From assembly GCA_027011235.1 (NCBI GenBank), contig JALVAI010000313.1:1-7349 (forward strand): a DNA stretch of 7,349 bases, read 5' to 3'. Origin of the DNA: Desulfobulbaceae bacterium (GTDB lineage: Bacteria > Desulfobacterota > Desulfobulbia > Desulfobulbales > Desulfobulbaceae). Numbering within the stretch: position 1 is the first letter of the stretch; each line of letters opens with the position of its first letter. This document shows, piece by piece, positions 1 to 5,169 of this stretch. The position numbers and the translations under genes are program-made. The notes under the pieces are model-generated. The model saw nothing but the letters and a program-made list of their open reading frames with translations. It was not told the DNA's origin and did not search any database.

Positions 1-114
1 GTAGGAGACAGACCCGCACAGTACAAGGAAACCCTGAACCATATTGGCAAGGTCAATGGATATTTTATTTATCTATTGAAAAAAAACAGACACCGCTATG
101 GCTATCGCCGATAG
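1..114 (+). CDS. 3' end of an unrecognised protein gene (partial)
   Basis: The frame is open from the first base to a TAG at 112-114, giving 37 visible residues. The fragment is Lys/Arg/Tyr-rich and ends in a basic tail (KKNRHRYGYRR). I do not recognise the family. The pattern GKVNGYFIYLLKKN is only faintly like the C-terminal thumb of some reverse transcriptases, which is too weak for a call. It is the only gene at the left edge on the + strand and converges with purC across a 260-bp spacer. Support for coding is the open frame alone, so it could also be a chance frame. Confidence 0.4.
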   Translation, partial: VGDRPAQYKETLNHIGKVNGYFIYLLKKNRHRYGYRR

Positions 115-148
115 GGAAAATTGCAGGCGTTGCCCGCAACCCAAGGCC

Positions 149-228
149 GTAGGGGCGGCTTCAGCCGCCTTGGGGAAGGAATTCCAGATAAAATGACGCT
201 TTCCTCAGGCGAATAAATTCGCCCCTAC
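149..228. repeat. REP/BIME-like element with two hairpin ends
   Basis: The 80-bp stretch is bounded by perfect 9-bp inverted ends, GTAGGGGCG (149-157) and CGCCCCTAC (220-228). Each end is also its own hairpin: GGCGGCT-TC-AGCCGCC at 154-169 and GGCGAAT-AA-ATTCGCC at 208-223, each with 7-bp arms. Paired head-to-head hairpins in an intergenic gap are the architecture of bacterial interspersed mosaic elements or short non-autonomous repeats. Only one copy is visible, so repetitive status is inferred from form. No transposase gene is seen. Confidence 0.6.
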
Positions 229-231
229 AAA

Positions 232-260
232 CACGTGCAACATTTGTCTTGCACGTGCAA
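232..260. repeat. CACGTGCAA inverted and direct repeat cluster
   Basis: CACGTGCAA at 232-240 is inverted at 249-257 (TTGCACGTG), giving a 9-bp stem with an 8-nt loop. It recurs directly at 252-260 because the right arm contains the GCACGTGC palindrome. Read on the minus strand, the hairpin lies about 115 nt beyond the purC stop and is followed by TTTGT, so a weak terminator for purC is possible. An operator is equally possible. Confidence 0.4.
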
Positions 261-374
261 TATAACAAGATAATAGGCTGATATAATAGCTTTTAAGCCT
301 AAAAATTTTCTTGTTTTTTTTATGATAGGAATTCAGGAATAAGGCACTACGGGAAGGACAGACCAGGTATTTTT

Positions 375-1265
375 TCAGGAAAGCAGCCGCTGCCTGGCTT
401 CCAGATAACGGTCCCTGGTTTTTTCCAGAATTTCAGGGGGCAGAGGTGGTGGCGGCGGTTGTTTGTTCCAGTCAAGGGAGGAGAGATAATCCCGCAGGAA
501 CTGCTTGTCAAAACTTGGCTGTCCCTGGCCGGGAGAATAGCTGTCAACGGGCCAGAACCGTGAAGAATCTGGCGTCAACACTTCGTCAATGAGGATCAAT
601 TCGCCGCCGGTCATGCCCAGTTCAAACTTGGTATCGGCAATAATTATGCCCTTGGCAAGCGCATAGTCGGCAGCCTTTTCATACAACCTGAGGCTGATAT
701 CAGCCATTTTTTCCGCCATCTCCGATCCAACGATTTCCTTCATCCTGGCTAGTGAGATATTCTCGTCATGGAGTCCCTGTTCCGCCTTGGTTGAAGGCGT
801 GAAAATCGGTTGCGGAAGCTTGTCCGATTCCACAAGACCTGCAGGCAGTTCAAAGCCGCAGACATTGGTGTCATGTTGATAGGCTGCCCAGAACGATCCG
901 GACAGATAACCGCGGACAATGCACTCTATGGGCTGCACCTCTGTCTTCCGCACCAGCATGGAACGTCCTTCGAGCTGGTCACGGTACTGTCGACAGATCT
1001 CGGGATACTCATCAACCTGGGCAGTGATGAGATGATTGGGAACAATATCCTTAAGAAAATCAAACCAGAACAGGGAAATATCGGTCAATACCTGTCCCTT
1101 GCCAGGGATTGGATCATCCATAACCACATCATAGGCGGATATCCTGTCGGTTGCGACCATGAGCAGTTTGTCGGCATGGCCCGGTATGGCATACATGTCC
1201 CGCACCTTACCCCGGTGCAAAAGGTCAAGCTGCGGGCAATCGGTTCTGGTAATAACGGTTGACAC
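375..1265 (-). CDS. purC: Phosphoribosylaminoimidazole-succinocarboxamide synthase (SAICAR synthetase)
   Basis: Cytoplasmic enzyme of de novo purine synthesis; it joins CAIR and L-aspartate using ATP to give SAICAR. The 296-residue product is the longer (yeast Ade1-like) form rather than the roughly 237-residue E. coli form. Visible family motifs are RGKVRD (18-23), ATDRISAYD (38-46), IPGKG (53-57), ECIVRGYLSGS (114-124), FTPSTKAEQGLHDENIS (155-171), ADTKFELG (210-217) and DEVLTPDSSRFW (227-238). The start is taken as GTG at 1265-1263 because GGGAGG (1275-1280) lies 9 nt upstream and the family N-terminus begins here; an ATG 23 codons further upstream reads through the GC-rich hairpin and is unlikely. 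Residues 270-274 are five consecutive prolines, then LPP. It lies downstream of adk on the same strand. Confidence 0.96.
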   Translation of the reverse strand: MSTVITRTDCPQLDLLHRGKVRDMYAIPGHADKLLMVATDRISAYDVVMDDPIPGKGQVLTDISLFWFDFLKDIVPNHLITAQVDEYPEICRQYRDQLEGRSMLVRKTEVQPIECIVRGYLSGSFWAAYQHDTNVCGFELPAGLVESDKLPQPIFTPSTKAEQGLHDENISLARMKEIVGSEMAEKMADISLRLYEKAADYALAKGIIIADTKFELGMTGGELILIDEVLTPDSSRFWPVDSYSPGQGQPSFDKQFLRDYLSSLDWNKQPPPPPLPPEILEKTRDRYLEARQRLLS

Positions 1266-1274
1266 AGCGCATAT

Positions 1275-1280
1275 CCTCCC
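1275..1280 (-). promoter_or_regulatory. Ribosome binding site fixing the purC GTG start
   Basis: GGGAGG on the minus strand lies 9 nt before the GTG at 1265. It selects this non-ATG start over the upstream in-frame ATG at 1334, which would add 23 residues encoded by the intergenic hairpin. Confidence 0.8.
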
Positions 1281-1288
1281 TATGCAAG

Positions 1289-1324
1289 GTCCGGGGACCC
1301 GAAAGCCGGGTCCCGGGTCCGGAC
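1289..1324 (-). repeat. GC-rich imperfect palindrome between adk and purC
   Basis: The inner stem is GGGACCCG (1294-1301) with CGGGTCCC (1307-1314) around a 5-nt loop. An outer stem, GTCCGG (1289-1294) with CCGGAC (1319-1324), can compete with or extend it across a bulge, and GGACCC is tandemly repeated. On the minus strand no T-run follows, so it is not a classical intrinsic terminator. It sits just upstream of the purC ribosome binding site in a probable adk-purC transcript and could act as a processing, stability or attenuation element. Confidence 0.6.
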
Positions 1325-1384
1325 AAAGCTGCATGGCTGGACTGAAATTTCAGCGCTACAGCCACAATGAATGATAAAACCAGT

Positions 1385-2032
1385 CTACAGATTTAATTCC
1401 TTTTTTACCGCCTCGATAACCGCATCACTGGTTACTGCCTCAACGGTGAGCAGCAGCCCCTCTTTTTCATAAAAACCGATCAGGGGAGCGGTCTTTTCAT
1501 TATAGGTGGCCAGACGATGACTGATGGCCTCCTCGGTCTCATCCTCACGCTGCACGACTTTGGAGCCGCACTTGTCGCAGATACCTTCCTGTTTGGGCGG
1601 ATTGGATTTGACATTGTAGATGGCCTGACAGTCGGGATTTTCACAGGTGCGGCGGGTACAGAGCCGATCAAGGATAATGTCCTTGGGCACATCAATATTC
1701 ACCGCCTTGTCCAGGGTAATATTTAATTTGGCAAGCAACTCTTTCAAGGCCTCTGCCTGGGGAATGGTGCGCGGAAAACCGTCAAGCAAAAAACCCTTTT
1801 CACAATCGGGTTCCTGGAGCCGCTTTTCCATAATCCCCATTATCAGGGAATCGGGAACGAGATCACCCCGTTTCATGTATCCTTCCGCCTCCTTGCCAAG
1901 CTCGGTCCCGGCCTGGACCGCCCCTCGCAGGATATCACCGGTGGAAATCTGAACTGATCCGTCAATGGCGGTCAACAGCTTTGCCACAGTCCCTTTGCCG
2001 GCGCCCGGCGCGCCCAGTAAAATCAATTTCAT
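1385..2032 (-). CDS. adk: Adenylate kinase, zinc-binding long-LID form
   Basis: Cytoplasmic nucleotide phosphotransferase (ATP + AMP to 2 ADP), 215 residues, the normal length for the long form. The P-loop GAPGAGKGT is at 7-15. The AMP-binding segment STGDILRGAV is at 30-39 and LDGFPRT at 83-89. The LID carries four cysteines, C130, C135, C152 and C155, placed to bind zinc. C125 is an extra cysteine just before the LID, in LCTRRTC. ARG/Asp signatures of the closing LID are present in REDE (162-165) and SHRL (171-174). The ATG at 2032 has GGAG (2043-2046) 10 nt upstream. It lies 119 nt upstream of purC on the same strand, and the two may be co-transcribed. Confidence 0.97.
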   Translation of the reverse strand: MKLILLGAPGAGKGTVAKLLTAIDGSVQISTGDILRGAVQAGTELGKEAEGYMKRGDLVPDSLIMGIMEKRLQEPDCEKGFLLDGFPRTIPQAEALKELLAKLNITLDKAVNIDVPKDIILDRLCTRRTCENPDCQAIYNVKSNPPKQEGICDKCGSKVVQREDETEEAISHRLATYNEKTAPLIGFYEKEGLLLTVEAVTSDAVIEAVKKELNL

Positions 2033-2214
2033 TGTATCTTTTCTCCGTTTTTTTCAGAAAGTTTGTTTGTTCCAGTTTCATTTCTCCTCAACAAAGAGAA
2101 ATTTTCCTCTATAGAGAAAAATATTTAATATATCCTATTTGCCTTGGAGTTGGTAGCCAAAAAATACCTGTCCCGGAAACACCTCTGCGGGTAAAAACAT
2201 ACCGAGCCATCCCC

Positions 2215-2242
2215 TTGACAAGCGAAAAAACTAACTTATTTT
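2215..2242 (+). promoter_or_regulatory. Candidate sigma70-type promoter for the hsp20 pair
   Basis: A perfect TTGACA (-35, 2215-2220) is followed after 16 nt by TATTTT (-10, 2237-2242, four of six matches). A start near 2250 would give a leader of about 180 nt containing the long stem-loop at 2332-2391. No clear sigma32 pair (CTTGAA / CCCCAT) was found nearby. Confidence 0.4.
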
Positions 2243-2290
2243 TTGGGCAGAACACAAGGAGCTCCTCATATTTTACCAACTTTTTTTCAT

Positions 2291-2327
2291 GAAAGCGCTC
2301 TTCAGGGATGTTTTCCGAGTCGCTTTC
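2291..2327 (+). repeat. 7-bp inverted repeat in the hsp20 leader
   Basis: GAAAGCG (2291-2297) and CGCTTTC (2321-2327) are perfect inverted arms separated by 23 nt. They lie just before the larger leader hairpin. This could be a repressor site or part of leader folding; chance occurrence is possible. Confidence 0.3.
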
Positions 2328-2331
2328 TGTA

Positions 2332-2391
2332 TTCGGTGTGGCCGTATCCAATATTTTCAGACATAGACCCGACCGATACAGCCACGCCGAA
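2332..2391 (+). promoter_or_regulatory. Long stem-loop in the hsp20 5' leader
   Basis: TTCGGTGTGGCCGTATC (2332-2348) pairs with GATACAGCCACGCCGAA (2375-2391): 17 positions with one G.U wobble and one C.A mismatch around a 26-nt loop. It ends 38 nt before the hsp20 start codon and does not include the GGAGGG ribosome binding site. No T-run follows on either strand, so it is not a simple terminator. It may be an RNA regulatory or stability element, or a DNA operator with long arms. Confidence 0.55.
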
Positions 2392-2429
2392 CCCAGAACT
2401 ATCACATTGAACAGACAGAGGAGGGAATT

Positions 2430-2888
2430 ATGGCACTTATTCGATTTACAGAACAACCCGCTTTCAGGAATCCCTGGGCTGAATTTGAACGTATCCGGCA
2501 GGGACTTGACGAATTATCCAACAGCCTGATCGGCCAGGGAAGAGCACATATTCATGCCACCGTGTATCCGCCGCTCAACATGTACGAGACCAAGGATGCG
2601 CTCATCCTCAAGGCCGAACTTCCCGGTGTCCATCCGGACGACCTGGAAATTTCCCTTGAGGGCGACACCCTGACCCTGCAGGGAAAACGTCTCCGCAAGC
2701 TCGATGACAAGGCAACATCCTATCATCGTCGTGAAATTGCGGTCGGTAATTTCAGCCGAGCCCTGGCCCTGCCAACAAAGGTTGACCTTGATAATATGAA
2801 GGCCACCCTGGCCGACGGCATCCTGACCATTACCCTGCAAAAGGCCGATGAGGTGAAGCCCAGACAGATCAAGATTTCCACCGATTAA
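2430..2888 (+). CDS. Hsp20 / alpha-crystallin small heat shock protein (first of two)
   Basis: ATP-independent cytoplasmic chaperone that holds unfolding proteins, usually as large oligomers. The product is 152 residues. The N-terminal arm (1-45) is followed by an alpha-crystallin domain at about 46-140, with YPPLNMYETKDAL (46-58), AELPGV (62-67), LTLQGKR (81-87) and the family signature A-T-L-A-D-G-I-L (125-132). The C-terminal tail carries I-K-I (147-149), the I-x-I motif that docks between dimers. The ATG has GGAGGG (2420-2425) 4 nt upstream. It is followed after 161 nt by a second Hsp20 gene on the same strand; the two probably form mixed or separate oligomers. Confidence 0.95.
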   Translation: MALIRFTEQPAFRNPWAEFERIRQGLDELSNSLIGQGRAHIHATVYPPLNMYETKDALILKAELPGVHPDDLEISLEGDTLTLQGKRLRKLDDKATSYHRREIAVGNFSRALALPTKVDLDNMKATLADGILTITLQKADEVKPRQIKISTD

Positions 2889-3049
2889 CAGGGCTGGATC
2901 CTCTGGCCGCCTCTGAGGCCGGCATGGAGGATGCTTGTTGTATGTAGAGAAAATATCCGGCCTGCCTTGGACAAATAACTTTTTTACCATCCTGTCCGTC
3001 TGCGGCGGGCCAGTTTATCGACAGATGCCAAGAGCATAAGGAGGACAAT
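2889..3049 (+). other. Spacer between the two hsp20 genes, with a GC-rich fold
   Basis: The 161-nt spacer starts with a GC-rich imperfect fold (about 2898-2929). Outer arms ATCCTC and GAGGAT enclose a GGCC-rich inner stem around GCCTCTGAGGC. No T-run follows, so read-through into the second gene is likely. I see no convincing promoter inside the spacer. It ends with AAGGAGG (3038-3044), 5 nt before the next ATG. Confidence 0.4.
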
Positions 3050-3451
3050 ATGAGCGAACAGGAACTCCAGGTACAGGAAAAACAGATGGTGCAGCAGGAA
3101 GGCGAAGCCACCAAACCGGAAAAATATTTCATCCCGGCGGTAGATATTTTTGAGGACGAAGACAAGGTAACCGTTGTTGCCGAAATGCCGGGAGTAAAAA
3201 CCAGCGGCGTGGACGTGGCCCTGGAAGACGATGTCCTGACCATTCGCGGCCATCAGGAAGACGATGCCCCGAAAGAGGGACGACTTCTGTTGCAGGAATA
3301 TGAAACCGGCAGTTATCTCCGCCGCTTTACGGTTGCGGAAACCATTGACCAGGACAAGATTCAGGCCACCATGACCGATGGTATGCTGACAGTGGAACTG
3401 CCGAAAGCAGCTCCGGCCAAGCCACGGAAAATCGAGGTCCAGGCTGGATAA
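3050..3451 (+). CDS. Hsp20 / alpha-crystallin small heat shock protein (second of two)
   Basis: Small ATP-independent chaperone of 133 residues, of a different subtype from its neighbour. The short Glu/Gln-rich N-terminal arm (1-25) is hydrophilic, whereas the first paralogue's arm is more hydrophobic. The alpha-crystallin domain runs from about 26 to 118, with IPAVDIFEDEDKV (28-40), AEMPGV (44-49), LTIRGH (63-68), SYLRRFTV (88-95) and the signature A-T-M-T-D-G-M-L (106-113). The tail has I-E-V (128-130) in the I-x-I/V position. AAGGAGG lies 5 nt upstream of the ATG. The stop is only 2 nt from the stop of the convergent DUF3108 gene. Confidence 0.95.
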   Translation: MSEQELQVQEKQMVQQEGEATKPEKYFIPAVDIFEDEDKVTVVAEMPGVKTSGVDVALEDDVLTIRGHQEDDAPKEGRLLLQEYETGSYLRRFTVAETIDQDKIQATMTDGMLTVELPKAAPAKPRKIEVQAG

Positions 3452-3453
3452 TC

Positions 3454-4302
3454 CTAATCACCAAGCTCAAGTTTTCTTTTCTTTTTTTTCCGGCCTGTCC
3501 ACTGCGGACAGGCCGGATTTTTATATTCCACCAGCTCCGCCACCAGGGAACCGATCAATATTTTGGAATGGATGGCAACCGGAACCCTGCATTTATCATC
3601 GGTCAGCCAGAAGACAGTATCCCCGTCCTTGTCATAGAGGCCCTTGAAATCCATTTTCGGCATGACCTTCAAGGTGTTGATCCGGCCAAACATGGATTTA
3701 TGTTGTTCCCGTGCCAGCAGGGCAACGGCCACTTCATGCCGTTTTTTATCGACAAAGGTGGGTACAACCGGCAACTCATCTGTAAAATTCAGGGCCCGGG
3801 TGATAAAAAAAGAAGAAAATTCGTTGTAGGCTGGCCCGGTAAGAATAAAATTCTTCCAGGGTCCTCTGTTTTTCCGGTACCTGACCTGAAGGTTTTTCTG
3901 ATCGTAGAGAGTCAAGCGGTGGGTCGTGGACGATCCGTGTCCCTCTTTCTGCTCCACTTCGTAGCGATACGGCAGTTTCAAGACACCCCGAACATAGGTG
4001 GTAAAGGTATCATTGACCGGATAAAACAGACGAAACAGCCCGTAATCCTTGACCCTGGCCCTGATTGCATACCCGTCATTGTTTGCAGCCTTCCTGACGG
4101 ACAGAAAAAGATCACCAATCTTGATTCCACCTGACCAGGAAACCAGATAGTGCATCTCCTCCTCACCCGAATAGATGGTCCGGATCAAATCATCGGCAAC
4201 CGGCATGGTCATTGGCACTGATTCCGCGGCCGCAACCGGCAGGCCGGAGAGGGAACAAAGAAGACAAAAGGGAAGCCAGAGACTTAGCAGCAGTTTTTTC
4301 AT
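3454..4302 (-). CDS. Secreted DUF3108-family protein
   Basis: Conserved protein of unknown function, predicted periplasmic. With the start at 4302 it is 282 residues. Residues 1-26 form a signal peptide: MKK, then a hydrophobic core LLLSLWLPFCLLCSLSG, then VAAA before E27. The mature part shows the DUF3108 pattern: MHYLVSWSGGIKIGDL (50-65), SSFFITRALNF (163-173), a VAVALLA strand (191-197), and the near-terminal FWLTDDKCRVPVAI (231-244) and IGSLVAELVEY (250-260). A basic tail, RKKKKRK (271-277), follows. The frame stays open upstream to 4497, but that extension crosses a terminator-like hairpin and would bury the signal peptide, so it is rejected. No clear Shine-Dalgarno precedes the chosen ATG, which makes the exact start less certain. 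Some family members are implicated in envelope functions; no specific role can be read here. Confidence 0.8.
   Translation of the reverse strand: MKKLLLSLWLPFCLLCSLSGLPVAAAESVPMTMPVADDLIRTIYSGEEEMHYLVSWSGGIKIGDLFLSVRKAANNDGYAIRARVKDYGLFRLFYPVNDTFTTYVRGVLKLPYRYEVEQKEGHGSSTTHRLTLYDQKNLQVRYRKNRGPWKNFILTGPAYNEFSSFFITRALNFTDELPVVPTFVDKKRHEVAVALLAREQHKSMFGRINTLKVMPKMDFKGLYDKDGDTVFWLTDDKCRVPVAIHSKILIGSLVAELVEYKNPACPQWTGRKKKKRKLELGD
3489..3522 (+). terminator. Intrinsic terminator of the hsp20 pair, inside the opposing gene
   Basis: CCGGCCTGTCC (3490-3500) pairs perfectly with GGACAGGCCGG (3506-3516) around a 5-nt loop, extended by a T-A pair, and is followed by TTTTT (3518-3522). A T-rich tract precedes the stem. 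It lies 38 nt beyond the second hsp20 stop and within the minus-strand coding end of the DUF3108 gene, where it encodes part of the ACPQWTG and KKKKRK tail. Confidence 0.85.
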
Positions 4303-4417
4303 CGGCGGGTTTAATGGGGAACAACAAGGTTGAATGACCTGGCAGGCAAACAGTTTCATCATGCAGGCTGTTGCGGCCAACAAATTACCCGAAATCACAG
4401 AATACCCCAAACCACAA

Positions 4418-4462
4418 CGGGCGTCATGGAATTTATATCCCATGACGCCCGACATTTTTTTT
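4418..4462 (+). terminator. Strong stem-loop with T8 tract, oriented +
   Basis: CGGGCGTCATGG (4418-4429) pairs perfectly with CCATGACGCCCG (4440-4451) around a 10-nt loop, and TTTTTTTT follows at 4455-4462. This is a textbook intrinsic terminator for + strand transcription. On the minus strand the stem is followed by TTGTGGTTT, which is weaker. Because both flanking genes are on the minus strand, it may serve bidirectionally to end the cytochrome operon, or act as a 5' leader structure for the DUF3108 gene. Confidence 0.65.
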
Positions 4463-4469
4463 GTTGAAA

Positions 4470-4497
4470 AATACAAATAAATCTGGGAACAGGACAA
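4470..4497 (-). promoter_or_regulatory. Weak candidate promoter for the DUF3108 gene
   Basis: On the minus strand TTGTCC (4492-4497) and TGTATT (4470-4475) are spaced by 16 nt, each with four of six consensus matches. A start near 4463 would place the 12-bp stem-loop at the very 5' end of the DUF3108 transcript. Confidence 0.25.
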
Positions 4498-4560
4498 ATC
4501 CTCTTCGACCGCTCCAAGCGTTAATCCAAATTCAGGGCAAAAAGCATGGCCTACCGGATA

Positions 4561-5169
4561 TCAGATCTGTTCAATGCCCTCCTCTACCTCGATTTCTTCC
4601 CAGCCGGTAATCATTGCCTTGAAATGTGACCATACTGTTTCGCCGGTTGTGGCAAGGTAAACATGGACAATTAAAAAACCGAGAAAGGCAAAGGCGCCGA
4701 TTGTATGCAGACTGGCGATGGTGCCAATATCCATTGATTTGCCAAGGGAATCTGGATACATATAAAGCAGGCCGGTGATCACCTGGAAGGGAAAAAGAAC
4801 GACCTTGAGCAGAAAATAGGTGATACGCTGTAACGGATTCAGTTTGCGGTCAACATCTTTTTTGACCGGATGTTCACATCCTTTAAATATGTCACGCGAA
4901 TAATAGCAGACCATCTCGGCAGCCTTTTCCAGGGTGGGGGTATACTGTTTCCATTGGCCGGTGGTCAGGTGCCAGAAAATGGCAAAAACGGTCAATCCGA
5001 TCAACAGCCATGCCAGTTGATTGTGCAGGAGAACCGCCTTGCCAAATGGCAGCAAAGGAAGGGTTCCATGGACTGCAAAACCGGTAATCAGCAACAGGAT
5101 GATGAGCAGGGCCTGGGCCCAGTGCCAGAACCGTTCAAAGCGTGTATAGAATAATTTTTTCTCTTTCAT
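4561..5169 (-). CDS. Membrane cytochrome b (Ni,Fe-hydrogenase / thiosulfate reductase cytochrome b type)
   Basis: Four-helix di-heme b quinol-oxidising subunit, 202 residues. Predicted membrane helices lie at about 17-36, 51-70, 116-137 and 153-174. Candidate heme-b ligands are H16 (FWHW), H49 (LLHN), H67 (FWHL), H155 (SLHT) and H169 (IVHV). The N-terminal RFERFWHW motif and the VHVYLATTGE end of helix 4 are typical of the PF01292 family that serves formate dehydrogenase, hydrogenase and thiosulfate reductase complexes. The ATG at 5169 overlaps the TGA of the upstream octaheme gene as ATGA, with GGGAGG (5179-5184) 9 nt upstream, so translation is likely coupled. The frame extends 28 codons upstream but that part lies in the octaheme gene. 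Inferred role: passing quinol electrons to the periplasmic octaheme cytochrome. Confidence 0.9.
   Translation of the reverse strand: MKEKKLFYTRFERFWHWAQALLIILLLITGFAVHGTLPLLPFGKAVLLHNQLAWLLIGLTVFAIFWHLTTGQWKQYTPTLEKAAEMVCYYSRDIFKGCEHPVKKDVDRKLNPLQRITYFLLKVVLFPFQVITGLLYMYPDSLGKSMDIGTIASLHTIGAFAFLGFLIVHVYLATTGETVWSHFKAMITGWEEIEVEEGIEQI

Larger units (their letters stand above)
115..374. other. Non-coding spacer between convergent genes
   Basis: No credible gene is visible on either strand between the left-edge gene and the purC stop. The spacer holds the REP-like element and the CACGTGCAA repeats, then an AT-rich part. There, AGGCT (273-277) and AGCCT (296-300) can form a weak 5-bp stem, followed on the + strand by AAAAATTTTC and a run of T at about 313-320. 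That may be a poor terminator for the left-edge gene. Confidence 0.5.
2033..2429. other. Divergent regulatory spacer between adk and hsp20
   Basis: This 397-bp AT-rich gap must hold the minus-strand promoter of adk and the + strand promoter of the Hsp20 genes. Near adk there is the 10-bp palindrome CTCTATAGAG (2107-2116), and on the minus strand a TATATT-like -10 at about 2123-2128 without a convincing -35. No CIRCE element (TTAGCACTC-N9-GAGTGCTAA) is visible. Open frames across this gap look unlike proteins. Confidence 0.5.

Noticed and set aside
810..1262. 150-residue + strand frame opposite purC
   Set aside because: purC motifs on the minus strand explain the sequence.
1962..2081. 39-codon leader frame (minus) overlapping the adk start, with GGAG before its ATG
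   Set aside because: The GGAG is only 2 nt from the ATG and the rest runs out of frame through adk. It is unlikely to be translated.
1981..2292. 103-residue + strand frame crossing the adk start
   Set aside because: It begins inside adk in antisense and runs across AT-rich spacer without recognisable protein character.
2033..2429. CIRCE or sigma32 control of the hsp20 pair
   Set aside because: Neither the CIRCE inverted repeat nor a convincing sigma32 -35/-10 pair could be found by eye.
2109..2456. 115-residue minus-strand frame in the adk-hsp20 spacer
   Set aside because: It resembles no family, has no ribosome binding site, and overlaps the hsp20 start and leader hairpin. It is better explained as regulatory DNA.
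3568..4134. 188-residue + strand frame opposite the DUF3108 gene
   Set aside because: It is antisense to a well-supported signal-peptide protein with family motifs. The frame is a coding shadow.
4303..4497. 65-residue N-terminal extension of the DUF3108 protein
   Set aside because: It spans the terminator-like hairpin and its poly-T tract, and would place the evident signal peptide in the interior of the protein.
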